Source: Hymenoscyphus infarciens
Lineage: Eukaryota; Ascomycota; Leotiomycetes; Helotiales; Helotiaceae
Reading direction: 5' to 3'
Assembly: GCA_001414345.1 (NCBI GenBank)
Contig: LLCB01000002.1
Coordinates: 591,365 to 655,364, forward strand
DNA: 64,000 nt
Shown here: one piece after another, positions 12,543-24,066 of the stretch
Numbering within the stretch: position 1 is the stretch's first letter
Layout of the letters: every line of letters starts with the position of its first letter
Position numbers and translations under genes: made by a program
The notes under the pieces: generated by a model
The model's database searches: none
The model's input: the letters and a program-made list of their open reading frames with translations, nothing else
Told to the model about the DNA's origin: nothing

Positions 12543-13735
12543 GAGAAGACTATGTCCAATTTTCCGCACGTCATACTGGGAGAAGTTTCAACACAATTTG
12601 CGGTGTTGGGCGTTTAGCTCCAGCAGCGGAGTTCTCGAATATTCAAAGGGGAGACTTTCGTGCGACGCTCGCTTATGGCTCCCGGGTACACAACAGAGAA
12701 ATATTTCAATCAAAAGTTGCATCAACCGCCTCACTCAGGGCCTGAGATCAACAAACGGGTTTTCTACGTGTTGCGATCAAAGAATCAAGATTTTTTCTGT
12801 TTGAAATAGCACAGTCATATTTGCAAATACCCGCATATCCATTGAACATGGCTCTAGGAACGTTGAGGAAGAATTTGTTGTCGGCATTGCGAGATATTCC
12901 AACTTTTCCTGTGCGAATAAATTTGATGGGAGAGAAGTAGAGAAGGAAACCGATAATTCCGCAAGAAGGGCTGTAATTGAGCCCGTATGGCCGCGGAAGG
13001 GGGAAGGCTAAAGCACACCAAATTGTAGTGGGTGTTGTTCTTGAGAGCTTGAGATGAGTCAGTAATTGATATATTAAGACTGAAAAGTCGTTTGAATTCA
13101 AAAATTCGTAAAACTCCAAAGAAAGGTTCTCGAATTGCCCGTTTCATGTCACATGGCGAAGGAGTCCATTTCGTTCATTGAATTTCCTATCTTTCATTTT
13201 ATTTTCTAGCTAAGCACAGAAGACTAGACCCTAGTGTCCAAATTAATACAAGGATTTCAGTTCAGCCCACGCTCGCTTAACCCAGTATAAGAAATTTAGC
13301 CATCAACCTTTCTATACTTTGACTATTGTAATAGCCCAGAATAGTATTAAAAAAACCGGCAAGGTTTTGGAGGTTTGAAACTGGAATCAAGATACTTTGA
13401 AGGCATACTAAAAAAAAAATAAGAGTATTAAAAGTGCCTCTTATCTATGCGCCGAGGACTTAAGATACCCCCATCACTAAAGATACAAAAAGGACTTTTC
13501 CGAGGAGGAAGAAGGCCGAAACTGGTAGAATTTGGCCGAAGCTATTCGTGAGAATGTGTCTTGTTTCTAGTCTGGTATCGCAAATCCTTGATTGAAGACC
13601 AAATTGTGAGTGGATGATGTGAAACCAATCCAGATACTAGAAGGCAGAACCTTCTTCTCGAATGCCCTGTCATACCTCTGCCATTTTCATTGTCCACTCC
13701 TGTTTCAGAACAAAAATGAAAGGCGTCAGAACATC
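12543..13735. other. Intergenic, no supported gene
   Basis: About 1.2 kb. A 120-codon minus-strand frame near 12748-13119 shows no recognisable domain and overlaps other equally long frames, so it is not called. The DNA turns more AT-rich near 13200-13450. Confidence 0.45.
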
Positions 13736-14938
13736 ATGGACTTCCTCCAGAAGCCTTTAAAATGCCGGCTTCTCGCTTCTTCGTTCAGTTGTGGAGACCA
13801 AATCGACACTTCAAACTTTCCACGCAACAAAATTTTCAGCATGAACAATTTCAACTTTACCGTCAACGGCGGAAAGAATGAGAACGATGGCAGCCGCGAC
13901 AACGGCGGTAGCAATAACAACAACATCACCAACTGGAACAATAGCGCCAACCGAGGCAGGAGGATCAACCTGAACGAATCAGAAGAAATAAACCGCGAAG
14001 TTCCCCAAGAGGCACGAGACTTCCTCCAGTACACCGGCAGCTTCTCCCGGGACCATGAAAAAGCCCTCAAGATTTGGATGTATGAACACGAAACTCGGCG
14101 TGTCGATAGGCACGTTGCATCTTTCGAAAATATGTTGAAGAGTTTCGGCTACAAACATCCCACTTTGACAGGTGAGCAGATGTGGAGACTGAGAATAAGA
14201 ACTAGGAATAAGATGGGGGGGATATTTGAGAGAATGGAGAGATCTGGTGCCGTGGCTCATGTGATCAACCGGACGAATAGACAGGGGAATTTTCCGACCT
14301 CAGAAGAATTGAGAAAAGAGAAGGTCGTCTATGCACCATGGTGTAAAATGTGGAAGCAGGAGGATTGGGATGGATGTGTGAAGAAGCCGGAAGATTGGAC
14401 GAGTGAGAAGGGTCAGGAGGATGTGAAGGAAAAGACCCCCTCTTCTTCTGACAGTGAGCACGCCAAGAAGAGAAACACCAAAGCGGATGGCGAGAAAACA
14501 GACGATAGCCTGGTCGAAGAACGAACTCGAACCGTTCAAGTAGCCGAGGAGGGGTTGCAAGTAACCCTAGAACGCCTACAGGAAGCCATACACGATGGAA
14601 GGAATTTCAATACTCGAAACGTCCGATTGAGGGATCTTGACGAGGCCGTGGAGAGACTTGACATTGCTCAAGAGGCTTTGAAAGCTGCTCAGCGAGATGC
14701 GGAGGAAGCCCAACGACCCGATGTCACCGGAAGACCTATGAAAGAGCCCCAAGCAGCCCAAGAGAACAGACAATCAAGCGTCGACGGATCAGTTCAAGAG
14801 CCCGCCCAAGAAGAGGCGAGCCGTTCCAACGCTCGCCTTCCGACGAACCAACCTACATTTATCTTGATTGTAGTGCCATCGCTAATTTCAGACCTCGCCG
14901 AGGCTCTTGCGCGGTCAACAATTCGCGGCGACAAATAG
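13736..14938 (+). CDS. Hypothetical protein, Asn-rich N-terminus and coiled coil
   Basis: Not recognised. From the first ATG (13736) it encodes 400 residues without an intron; a second ATG at residue 36 (MNNFNF...) could be the true start. The order is an Asn/Gly-rich low-complexity segment (about 36-75), a charged alpha-helical region with conserved-looking aromatic and charged residues (about 85-200), then a Glu/Lys/Arg-rich segment predicted as coiled coil (about 255-330), and a Gln/Pro-rich tail ending in a short hydrophobic patch. Open-frame length and codon choice support a real gene; function is unknown. The open frame continues upstream of 13736 but has no ATG there. Confidence 0.6.
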   Translation: MDFLQKPLKCRLLASSFSCGDQIDTSNFPRNKIFSMNNFNFTVNGGKNENDGSRDNGGSNNNNITNWNNSANRGRRINLNESEEINREVPQEARDFLQYTGSFSRDHEKALKIWMYEHETRRVDRHVASFENMLKSFGYKHPTLTGEQMWRLRIRTRNKMGGIFERMERSGAVAHVINRTNRQGNFPTSEELRKEKVVYAPWCKMWKQEDWDGCVKKPEDWTSEKGQEDVKEKTPSSSDSEHAKKRNTKADGEKTDDSLVEERTRTVQVAEEGLQVTLERLQEAIHDGRNFNTRNVRLRDLDEAVERLDIAQEALKAAQRDAEEAQRPDVTGRPMKEPQAAQENRQSSVDGSVQEPAQEEASRSNARLPTNQPTFILIVVPSLISDLAEALARSTIRGDK

Positions 14939-15609
14939 GGGGGAAACACAAAATGGATTATTTTTTTCAATACACAGCACTTGCAGGATCAATACTAGAG
15001 TACATAGCATAAATTGGAAAACCCCCCAGCAAACCACTCTGATAGTCATTAAGTTGAATATACCACAAAGAGTCGTGCACAAAAAGTAGATGGTTTGGGA
15101 CCATTTGTCCACAAACGTAGCCTTTTACAGCTTGAAATGGATCCACCTCAAGTGCGCTTTCTTTCGTGAATTAAGAGGAATAGGCATTTTAAATCAAGGT
15201 TCATAAGATTTAACCAATTAGTACGGAGGATGCGGTCAAAAGTATGCAGGGTAGTACGCTGTAGTGCCCTGTAAAGTGCCATGAAAGCTCGGCTTCAGGG
15301 CACTATTAGAGCACATTGTAGTGTACTGCCCTATATTCTCCCACGAGTCTCTATACTTTGGACCGTGTTCTCTGTAGCTTCGAGTATCGGAAAAGGCCCA
15401 AACATAGAGGGGTGCCAGAGAGCCAAAATCGAGGTTGTTCTCTTATTGAGAACATAATACATGCTAGAGTTGGCCAGATATTACAGTTTGATATGTGCTA
15501 ATTTGCCAGGCACGCACTGCTTATTATCCTCGACTATGTACACTTGTCTCTTTACCAGCAATATGTTTTAGCAACTTGAACAATATTCCACTCGGAGAGT
15601 ATCACCCCA
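14939..15609. other. Intergenic between convergent genes
   Basis: Separates the 3' ends of the hypothetical gene and MSH4. It contains one small imperfect inverted repeat (15247-15332, listed separately) and otherwise nothing recognised. Confidence 0.5.
15247..15332. repeat. Small imperfect inverted repeat
   Basis: The left end AGGGTAGTACGCTGTA and the reverse complement of the right end AGGGCAGTACACTACA match except for four transitions, about 86 bp end to end, with further AGTGCCCT/GGGCACT copies inside. It could be a tiny mutated MITE. No convincing target duplication was seen. Confidence 0.35.
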
Positions 15610-18600
15610 CTATGACCCAAGAACTGAGTTGGCTTCACGGCCACTACCAGTATCCACAACTGTGCCCTCGGCGGTTTCCTGCTGGCTCTCACCCTCCTCC
15701 TCATCGTCATCCTCGTCGCCTTCCACATCACTACTGGGAACATCATTGTCGATCGCATCCATTCTTCGTATAAACTCCTCTTGAAGCTTCTTCAACCAAC
15801 TCAACAAGACGGATGGTTCCATCGGGCTCGCAGCTGCCTGGTGCAAAGTTTCCTTCAAGCTCATCACTAACTTTCTCCTCTTCGCAATTGCAATAGACTT
15901 TGACGATTTTCGCTTGGCTTCGACTTGATCATCGAGGGTTTTCGTAACGCGTTCTGCAACCTTGAGCACTTCTGGTGGAAGGTCTACGACTCGAGCAAGA
16001 GCAAGGCCGTAATGTGCTTCTTTGACATATGAGGCTTGAACTTTGTACAGCATAGTCATTGTGTTTTCTTCACTCGTGTCAACTGCTAGGTGCTGATTGA
16101 CAACTCCAGGTCTGTGCTGCATGATTTGTGCTATCTTTATCAGGGAGTGTATCAAGGACCAAAGGCAATGCTCTTACCAAGCTCATTGAAATGCGTGACG
16201 AACCAGATCATCGCTTTGCTTTCTACAAGCGTTTCGGCAATACTCAATGCGATGGCCAGTCCATCTCTGGTACTCGTGCCTCGACCCAACTCATCGATAA
16301 TGGCCAGACTATGTTCATCAATGTTCCTGGACAACGATTATTAGTAGTTTCTCGGTGAGCATGATACTGCAAAGGTCACCTTAGGATGAAAGCCGTCTCC
16401 CTCATTTCGGACGCAAAAGTAGACACATTTGCTTCAATACTGTCATCCACGGATACTCGGGCAAAGAGTTGACGGATGATCGGAAATCGTGCAAATTGAG
16501 CTGGTACATAACTCCCAACCTGAGTCATAACGCACATCAACGCAATTGACCGGATGTAGGTACTTTTGCCGCTCATATTGCAACCAGTAATGACTTGGAA
16601 CCGGGATTGTTCAGTAGCATATACGTCGTTTGGCACAAAGTTGGCCTTGTTCACCTGGGAAACGTTAGCATGCTTGGGGAGAGTGGTAGAAGTGCCCTAC
16701 ATACCTTCTCCTTAATAGGGTGACGGCCGGCTTCGATCATGAGACAGTCTCCAATCTCTGGTTTGGCATAGTCATTTGCGATGGCAGAGTGTGCAAACCC
16801 TGCAATCGTGTCAAGTAAAGCAATGCTTTCGCAAACCTTGAAGAGACTGGACATTTCACCACGAATATTGTCCAATAATTCTTGTACCGTCTTGTCACTT
16901 GTCAGCACCACCTCCGCATGAGAGTCTGAAATTCTTTGGTTAAGCTTCATCAAGCCCAGTGTTGAACATTCCATGAAACCCTTGTTTCGGAACCTATTGA
17001 TTAATATATCGGGAATGGGTTTTTGATCGAATTCGCTTTCCAAAACTCGTAGATAATACTGCCGGGCATTGTCGTATCTAGTGTCGACCTGGATATCGTA
17101 CTCTTCTGTGGGATAATTAGTAAGAGTTTGCGACGGTATAGGAAAGACCTACGAGTAATCATTGTGACGTGTTGATGGACATCCTCAGTGGCTTCCTTGA
17201 AAGTCTGGCGCGCAACATCAAGGAATCCGCTAACGCCGGCCTGAGTTCAACTTAGGCTGAAGATTCTCAACGCGTGGAAGAATGATATTACCTTGACCGC
17301 ATACGTTCGCTGATTCCGTAAATCCAAGGCTTTTTTCTGGTAAGTCACATCTTCGTTTATCACTTCCTTGATAAGTTGAATCGTAGGAATTATGTTGTCA
17401 GGATTGCAGTGATCACGAATTGAGGAGAGAAGAGGAGAACGGGCACAGCCCAGAATTTCGAAAAGCTTTGGTGCAATTTCCACAAAGTTCTTCAGCATCA
17501 ATATGTTATTGATTGACTGCTCCGAATGACGAGGATCCGGATGAAGAGGAATGATGATAAGCTAAAAGTGTTAGAAAATTTGCGAAGATATAAGAGAGAA
17601 TTTACCAAGGTCAAGAGCTTCTCAACATCATGAAGGCCTTTCAGGGCTGGTGGGAATAGTTAGCTCTTGTCAAAATTTTGGTGCAAGTTTCAAACCCCCT
17701 CTTGTCTGATAAAACATGTCATCAACACTCATCAGCTCTTCCACAGCATCATATCTCTTTTCGAGTACGTCAGGCTGTGTGGACGGTTGGAGAATCCAGC
17801 TTCGCAAAAGTCTTGAACCCATGGGTGTTAACGTCTCATTCATCAAGCCAAACAAACTGTGTTTTGACTTGGCATCTTGAATGTTTTGGATGAGCTCCAA
17901 AGAGTGGATTGTAGAGAGATCTATCATCATGGAGCCTTCCGAGGGTTGATAATTAATGCGGAGGGAATGAAACGCAAACGTTACCCTCTTTCGCAATTCG
18001 ATGTATTTTAGAGCCTTGACTGAAAATCAGCAACCGGCAAATTCGAGAATGGAAAGATTCAGGGGACGGACAGCTGCAAAACAACAAGTCGCAAAGTAGT
18101 TGCCACCAATTGCTACTCTGAGTGCATCTAGGTCTTGGGTGAAAGCCAATCGCTGAATTGATTCCAGCCCAGACGTTTCTGACCAGTATTTGCGGTCAAT
18201 TGCAACAATTGTGGCTCCCATGACATTTTCTTCCACAATCTGGTACATTTTAGATTTGGGGTTTGGTGGAGCAGCGGTGGAAACGATCAGTATCTCGGTG
18301 GGGTCAAAGACTTGGAGCTTGTTGATGGTATGGGCATAGAATTGGTTGTCACAAATCTGGCTTAGTGCTGCTTCGCCGGTGGTGATATTGACAAAAGCCA
18401 GACCAACGGTAGGAGTAACACCACGTCCTTCGCTAATGGCACAAATGATCTGTTGGGAATCACCTCCTCCAATGGTGGATCCAGCACGCGAGCTTCTTCG
18501 AGTGCCGGGTCGTGCGGTATCTGGACGTGCGGTACTTGGACGACCACTGCTAGGCCGACCTGTTGACGGGGGCCGAATGGAGGGTGAGGCTTGCTGAGAG

Positions 18601-18686
18601 GATGTGGTGTATTCAAATTGATTAGACCGGGAGGTTCTGCTCGTCGACGCGTAACTGTCCGAGGTCGATGGACGCGGCGACGCCAT
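15610..18686 (-). CDS. MSH4: MutS homologue Msh4, meiotic crossover factor
   Basis: Msh4 pairs with Msh5 to stabilise meiotic recombination intermediates and promote interfering crossovers; it lacks mismatch-repair activity. Nine exons on the minus strand: 18686-18072, 18014-17696, 17646-17606, 17561-17292, 17240-17153, 17105-16705, 16654-16380, 16326-16178, 16130-15610. Together they give 892 residues, close to yeast Msh4. All joins keep phase. The core reads [16 protein letters not shown], then the clamp/lever region. The Walker A motif is GCNMSGKST at about residues 602-610, Walker B is [10 protein letters not shown] near 680, and THFNEL follows. The N-terminus is a Ser/Arg/Pro/Thr-rich tail with imperfect GRPS/ARP repeats and no mismatch-binding domain I, as expected for Msh4. 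The C-terminus is a short acidic tail. The first intron's exact acceptor is the least certain (CAG or AAG four bases on). Confidence 0.93.
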
Positions 18687-19168
18687 TGCGAGAAGGCGCT
18701 CGAACCGTGGTGGGAGTTAGTGGTTCTAGATTAGTATGTATAACAATAATTTTGAAGAAGATTCAGGTCAACACACAATCCTCAATCGAGACGAAACTGT
18801 TGATGTCTATCGAATTGTTGGAGAGGTGAGCGGGGAAGAGAGAGAGCGTGTCGATAACTGAGGAGGTTGGGGAGCTGTGGCTGACGCTGGTTCCAGCCAC
18901 ATGTGAAAGCGGCACTCCTTCGGAAAGCTGTTTCACGGCGCCGCCTTAGTGCTGCCAATCGCGGGGTTTCTGGCCTTGGCAAGGCTGAATGGGCAAGAAA
19001 TTATTTTCCGTCAGAGTCGATATCGAGCCTTCGTCCATACAAGGCGCAACCAGCCAACTTTTATTCAACTACTCTGTAGAGCAGTTTCAGTGTAATAAAC
19101 TCTACATTCTTACAAACTTTGGCGAATTTGAATTTTTCAAGAAATCAGTGGTTGGGTTAAATGCCATA
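18687..19168. promoter_or_regulatory. Shared divergent promoter, MSH4 / RSA4
   Basis: 482 bp separate the ATGs of MSH4 (-) and the RSA4 homologue (+), so both promoters must lie here or overlap neighbouring leaders. No TATA box is obvious. Linking a meiotic gene to a ribosome-assembly gene is probably chance order. Confidence 0.55.
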
Positions 19169-20871
19169 ATGTCGACCGTCCTTCCCCCACCAAGCAAACG
19201 TCAGAGAACCGACGCAGCGGAAAAAGCTCGAGTACAGCAGGATTTAGAAGAAGTCCCCGCGGACGCTGGAAGTTTACGGCTACAATTCTACGATGAGACA
19301 ACAGGATTGCCTATTGGACAAGGACCAGTACTGGTACCAGTTGCAGATGCAACGCCAAAGAATTTGGAGCTTCTGGTGAACGCATTGCTGGGACATGTAA
19401 GCACAAATTTCATACTACTTTCCCTATAGAATCATGGATCTGATAATTTATAGGATTCCTCTGAGCATATTCCGTATCGTTTTACCCTTCCAGTTCCCGA
19501 CAAGAAACGCACCGAAGTCACAACCACTGCTTTTCCCACCAATATATACAAGACATTGATTGCTCCAGGTCTGGTCAGCACAGAAGAAGTGCAAAACATA
19601 TCTGCTGCCCCCCAAGCAGTTTTCCGAGTACAGGCAGTGTCAAGATGCGCTTCGACGATACCAGGTCATGGAGAGGCAATTTTGGCAACCCAATTCTCAC
19701 CTAGAACTTCAGCAAGGATGGTTAGTGGCAGTGGAGATAATACGGCAAGAATATGGGATTGCGACACTGGAACCCCAGTACATACATTGAAGGGACATAC
19801 GAGTTGGGTACTAGCTGTCAGCTGGGCACCAGACGAGTCAAAAATTGCGACGGGCAGTATGGACAATACAGTACGATTATGGGATCCAAAAACAGGGAAG
19901 CAGTTAGGAAATCCGATGAAAGGGCACACGAAATGGGTGACGAGTTTGGCATGGGAGCCGTATCATGCACAGAAAACTGGAGAACCTCGATTAGCTTCCG
20001 CGTCGAAGGATACCACCGTCAGAATTTGGTCAGCCAACCAGCAAACAATCGAAATAGTACTGAGTGGGCACAAAGGGTCGATTTCTTGTGTCAAGTGGGG
20101 AGGAACTGGATTCATATATACCGGCTCCCACGACAAAACAATCAAAGTATGGAATGCAGACAACGGAACCCTTGCGCATACCCTCAATTCACATGCCCAT
20201 TGGGTAAATCACCTTGCTCTATCTACCGATTTCAACATCCGAACTGCCTTTCATGATCACACTGGTAAGATTCCAGCTTCGGACGAGGAAAAGGTGAAAA
20301 AGGCCAAGGAGCGGTTCCTCAAGGCTGCAACCATACAAGGCGAAGTCGTCGAGAGGTTGGTATCAGCAAGTGATGACTTTACTATGTACCTTTGGGATCC
20401 ATCAAAAAGTACTAAACCAGTTGCCAGACTGCTGGGACATCAGAAACAGGTCAATCATGTCACCTTTTCGCCCGATGGCCTACTTATTGCATCCTCTGGC
20501 TTTGATAACCATACCAAAATTTGGAACGCCAGGGATGGAAAGTTTATCAATACCCTCAGAGGGCATGTGGCGCCAGTATATCAGTGTGCTTTCAGCCCGG
20601 ATTCAAGGTTGCTTGTAACCGGCAGTAAAGATACAACCTTAAAAGTTTGGGACATGCGAACGCTGAAACTGTCCGTTGGTAAGTTTGCCTTTTGTTCCTC
20701 TTTTCGCTCAAATAGAAGCATATTGCTCCAAAAGTTTGACGATTTTGCTAACTCACGACCCCAGATCTTCCAGGGCACAAGGACGAAGTATACGCTGTGG
20801 ATTGGAGCCCTGATGGTCAAAAGGTTGGAAGTGGTGGCAAAGATAAGGCCGTACGGATATGGAGGCATTAA
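19169..20871 (+). CDS. RSA4: Ribosome assembly factor Rsa4 / Notchless (NLE, WD40)
   Basis: Rsa4/Nle1 binds pre-60S particles and is pulled off by the AAA ATPase Rea1 (midasin), in the nucleolus and nucleoplasm. Three exons, 19169-19396, 19454-20678 and 20765-20871, encode 519 residues, almost the yeast length (515). Residues about 24-110 form the ubiquitin-like NLE domain that Rea1 binds (LRLQFYDETTG...EHIPYRFTL). Eight WD repeats follow, with GH...WD/WN ends such as GSGDNTARIWD, GSMDNTVRLWD, GSHDKTIKVWN and GSKDTTLKVWD, closing with KDKAVRIWRH. The ATG at 19169 has A at -3 and opens a basic MSTVLPPPSKRQR start. An upstream in-frame ATG at 18989 was rejected because the added residues do not fit the family. 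Introns have GTAAGC/GTAAGT donors. Confidence 0.95.
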
Positions 20872-21364
20872 TCGAGCGGATATACAACGAAATAATAGAA
20901 ACCAGGAGCCCCATATTTCCGAAAAGTATTTCTTGTAGTGAAATCGAATAGGTTTGCTCATTTCTCGCAATTTCTTTCGGTCAGGAGCATAGTGTGTGTT
21001 GTTCTCTAGGACTAACAAAAAGGGCTTTTTAGTCTTCAATTACCTAGGGTGGTGGGTCCATGAGGTTGATCGTTCCTTCCTCTCCTTATGGTACAGAACC
21101 TTAACCAAACGGGATGTGGCGGCTTGGTGTCTCTGGGAGGAAGGAACCTCGGGACCACCCACATTATTTAAAGACTCAGGCAAGCACACCCTGTATAAGA
21201 GTCCGTAAGTGATCAAGAAAGAATTGACTTGATATGGTCTTCTATCTTAATTTCTCAACTAGGTTTCAGAGGACATTGTGCTTAAAGTCCTAGAAGAACT
21301 GACTTTAGCCACTGTTCTAGGGGACTCGCGATAATGAAGAGTATCGGAAATCAATAATCCTTAA

Positions 21365-21665
21365 CCGTAACTGTTCGCATAGTTGATTTGGCTGATCAGA
21401 GGTTTCTAGATCTTGAGTGGAAAATGTGTCGCAAGGTCAGTAGTGCTCCTTCGGTAAACCAGTTCTCTGAGTGCGGTAATGATGATTGCTAATTGTTTGA
21501 GGAGGATTAGAACAATACGACTCCATTTTCCCAAACCCTTCGCATAGTTGATTATGGTTCGAGAGGCTTAACACAACGAAGCTCCATTGTTCAAAACTGT
21601 TCGCATAATTGAATTGATTTCTCCAGGTTGTTTGGAACAATCGAGAGTTTTGGGCTGTCAAGGTT
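21365..21665. repeat. Degenerate direct repeats (TTCGCATAGTTGA motif)
   Basis: The motif TTCGCATA(G/A)TTGA recurs three times within 250 bp with partly similar flanks, suggesting an old tandem duplication that has diverged. No encoded product is evident. Confidence 0.4.
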
Positions 21666-22305
21666 CCGTAAGTTTAGTATCGCTCCTTCCTTCTCAAAGA
21701 GTGATCAATGGTTACCTCTTGGTCTCTCTTCAATTCAGCTCCTGTCCCCAATTTCTACATTCCCAACAATAAAGCATAGCAGCATCAAATTATACAGCTC
21801 TTTATACATAAACTCATCCGCAATGTTCCAAACACCCCCTCCGCGATTTTGTGTTTTGGTTTGAACATCGCAACAAAAGTTCCCGGCCAGCCTACCGAAT
21901 TGAAATCTGCTACATCCAAGGGGATGCCGTTTTGAGCCAGGCTATACCGACCAACTTGAGCTTTCTAAGTAGCTAGTTTTGAGCTTGCGGCTTGGTCAAA
22001 AAGCGGTGCACTCAAAAAGCGAGTTTTGCTTAAATCCGACCCCTTGCAAGTCCGTCCTTTGCAAACACGTCGTAACAAACACTCCATCAACAGCATACTG
22101 CTCGTGAAAGCCGGCGACTCGGCGACTAAATTGATTCTTGTATAAGACATTCAATAAAAATATGAGAGGCTTGATAATCCTAACCGACTCACGCTTCGGA
22201 TTTAACGAAGTGTATTGATAATCGACCAATTAAAACGAAGTATTTCAAGTACCCACAAATACACCGAACCGGTAACTGACATCATTTTTCACATGAAGTG
22301 TATTG

Positions 22306-22315
22306 TATATATAAA
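22306..22315 (+). promoter_or_regulatory. Probable TATA box of the MDR gene
   Basis: TATATATAAA lies 124 bp upstream of the oxidoreductase ATG and is followed by a pyrimidine-rich leader, a usual layout for fungal promoters. Confidence 0.5.
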
Positions 22316-22438
22316 GCTCTCCTCGTTCGGCCTGGGGCGTCAAAAAGTCATCAACACTCTTCTCCCCCCTTTTCTCGCTTGTCTCAAAACGCAGCATAAG
22401 CACACTTTCTCAAGAAACCATTCCCACAACGAAACGCA

Positions 22439-23774
22439 ATGTCTTCCCAAACTCTTCCAAAGACAATCAAAGCGATTACCCTTCCATACCAGGCGAAGAT
22501 CGCTTCCGTCCAAGAAATTCCTTTCCCACCTCCTCGACCTACTCACGTTACCGTCAAAATTCACTCAGTTGCTCTCAACCCCACTGACGTATGCAACTTT
22601 CTCCACTATTCCCCTTTAAACCCTTTATTCCACCGGCTGGGAGGAGTTCTCTCTGCTCATTTTTGAACATAAGAGAACAGATGCTGAATAATTTTGCAGT
22701 GGAAACATATCAACAACGGTTTTGGAGGCGATCCATATAGCACCGTTGGATGCGATTTTTCGGGTACCATCGTGTCAATTGGTGCTCAAGTTACCAAATC
22801 TTTCACTGTAGGCGAGAAAGTCTATGGAGTTGTTGCCGGTTCCAATTTCAACGAAAAGCATGATGGAGTTTTCGCCGAATGTAGGTAATAGGGACACCGT
22901 TCTCCCGCTTTATTTCTCTTGAATCACTCTTGAATCACTCCTGAATCATTCCTAAATCCCAGCATTTATCCTGTGCCGTATCCCGAGACTTTTCTTGACA
23001 GGCAAATACTGATTCCCCCATCACCCAGACGCCGTCGTAAAAGGCGACCTTGTCATGAAGCTTCCAGAAAAGTTGTCTTTTGAAGATGCAAGCACCATTC
23101 CTCTCGGATCATTCACTGTTGCCCAAGGACTTTTCCAAAAAGGAAAAGGTCTAGGTCTCGAACTCCCAGGGGAAGGAAAGGGAAATAATGAATGGGTGCT
23201 CGTTTACGGTGGAAGTACCGCCACTGGAACCCTTGGAATTCAATTTGCGAAATTGGCTGGTTATAAAGTTATTACAACTTGTTCGCCACGAAACAACGAG
23301 TTGGTCAAATCTCGCGGTGCAGATGAGGTTTTCGATTACAATGCCCCTGGTTCAGCAACCAAGATCCGCGAACTTACAGCGAACAAGCTCAAGTATGCGT
23401 GGGACACAGTAGGAAACGACTCATCAGCAAAATATTGTGGAGAAGCGTTATCTAGCGATGCTGGTGGCCACTTTGGAACGATTCTTATGAACAAGGTTCC
23501 TCGCGACGACATCAAACAAACTGGAACACTTATGTATACAATTTTTGGAGAGGACTTTGATAAATTCGGAACGCACTTCGCAGCAAGCAAAGAAGATTGG
23601 GAGTTTGCGAAGGCTTGGGCTGCTTTGTCGGAGAAATTTGTTGCTGAAGGAAAGGTCAAGGCACATCCAGCTCAAGTGGGAAGCGGTGGACTTGCAGGCG
23701 TCTTGGAGGGACTAGAGAACTTGAAGAGTGGTAAAGTTACTGGAGAGAAGCTTGTGTACAACATCGAGGGCTAA
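22439..23774 (+). CDS. Medium-chain dehydrogenase/reductase, enoyl or quinone reductase type
   Basis: NAD(P)H-dependent oxidoreductase of the MDR superfamily, closest in style to the fungal trans-enoyl reductase/ToxD-like group. Three exons, 22439-22588, 22700-22880 and 23029-23774, give 358 residues. The N-terminal GroES-like half contains VALNPTDWKHI and GCDFSGTIVSIG. The Rossmann half has the nucleotide-binding stretch VLVYGGSTATGTLGIQFAKLAGYKVI and a TTCSPRN motif that fits NADPH use. The structural-zinc cysteines of alcohol dehydrogenases are absent. Splices use GTATGC and GTAGGT donors. The substrate cannot be deduced; an O-methyltransferase relic lies next door, so an old secondary-metabolism link is possible but unproven. 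Confidence 0.9.
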
Positions 23775-24066
23775 GAAGACAAAGGCTAAAGTCTGTCACC
23801 CTTCTAGTCCCCGGTTAAATTATTTCTATTACAAACAAACGTTTGATTCTTCGATATATTTAAGGAGTGTGGGTGGGATATTAAGTTGAAGATTAAGTAG
23901 GGAATGTCTCTTCTTTCGAATGTCCATTTCAAGCTACATCCGCTAGAGAAAGAAATAACCTTGAGTTCATGGAAAGGAACTGAGCCCACCCACTCTAGTA
24001 ACCCCACTTGCATCACCAGGCCGCCGAAGACATTTAATCAACAACTAAAGCAAGAGCAAACCTATC

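Larger units (their letters stand above)
20872..22438. other. Intergenic with degenerate short repeats
   Basis: No gene seen. Three diverged copies of a unit beginning CTGTTCGCATAGTTGATT occur near 21370, 21535 and 21595, with related CGACTCCATTTTCC/CGAAGCTCCATTGTTC halves. Base composition is otherwise normal. Confidence 0.5.

Noticed and set aside
12748..13147. Two overlapping minus-strand frames of about 100-120 codons
   Set aside because: They overlap in different frames, lack motifs, and their amino acid composition is not coding-like.
18989..19168. Longer N-terminus for the Rsa4 homologue
   Set aside because: The 60 extra residues do not resemble the family, and the ATG at 19169 gives nearly the yeast length with a better context.
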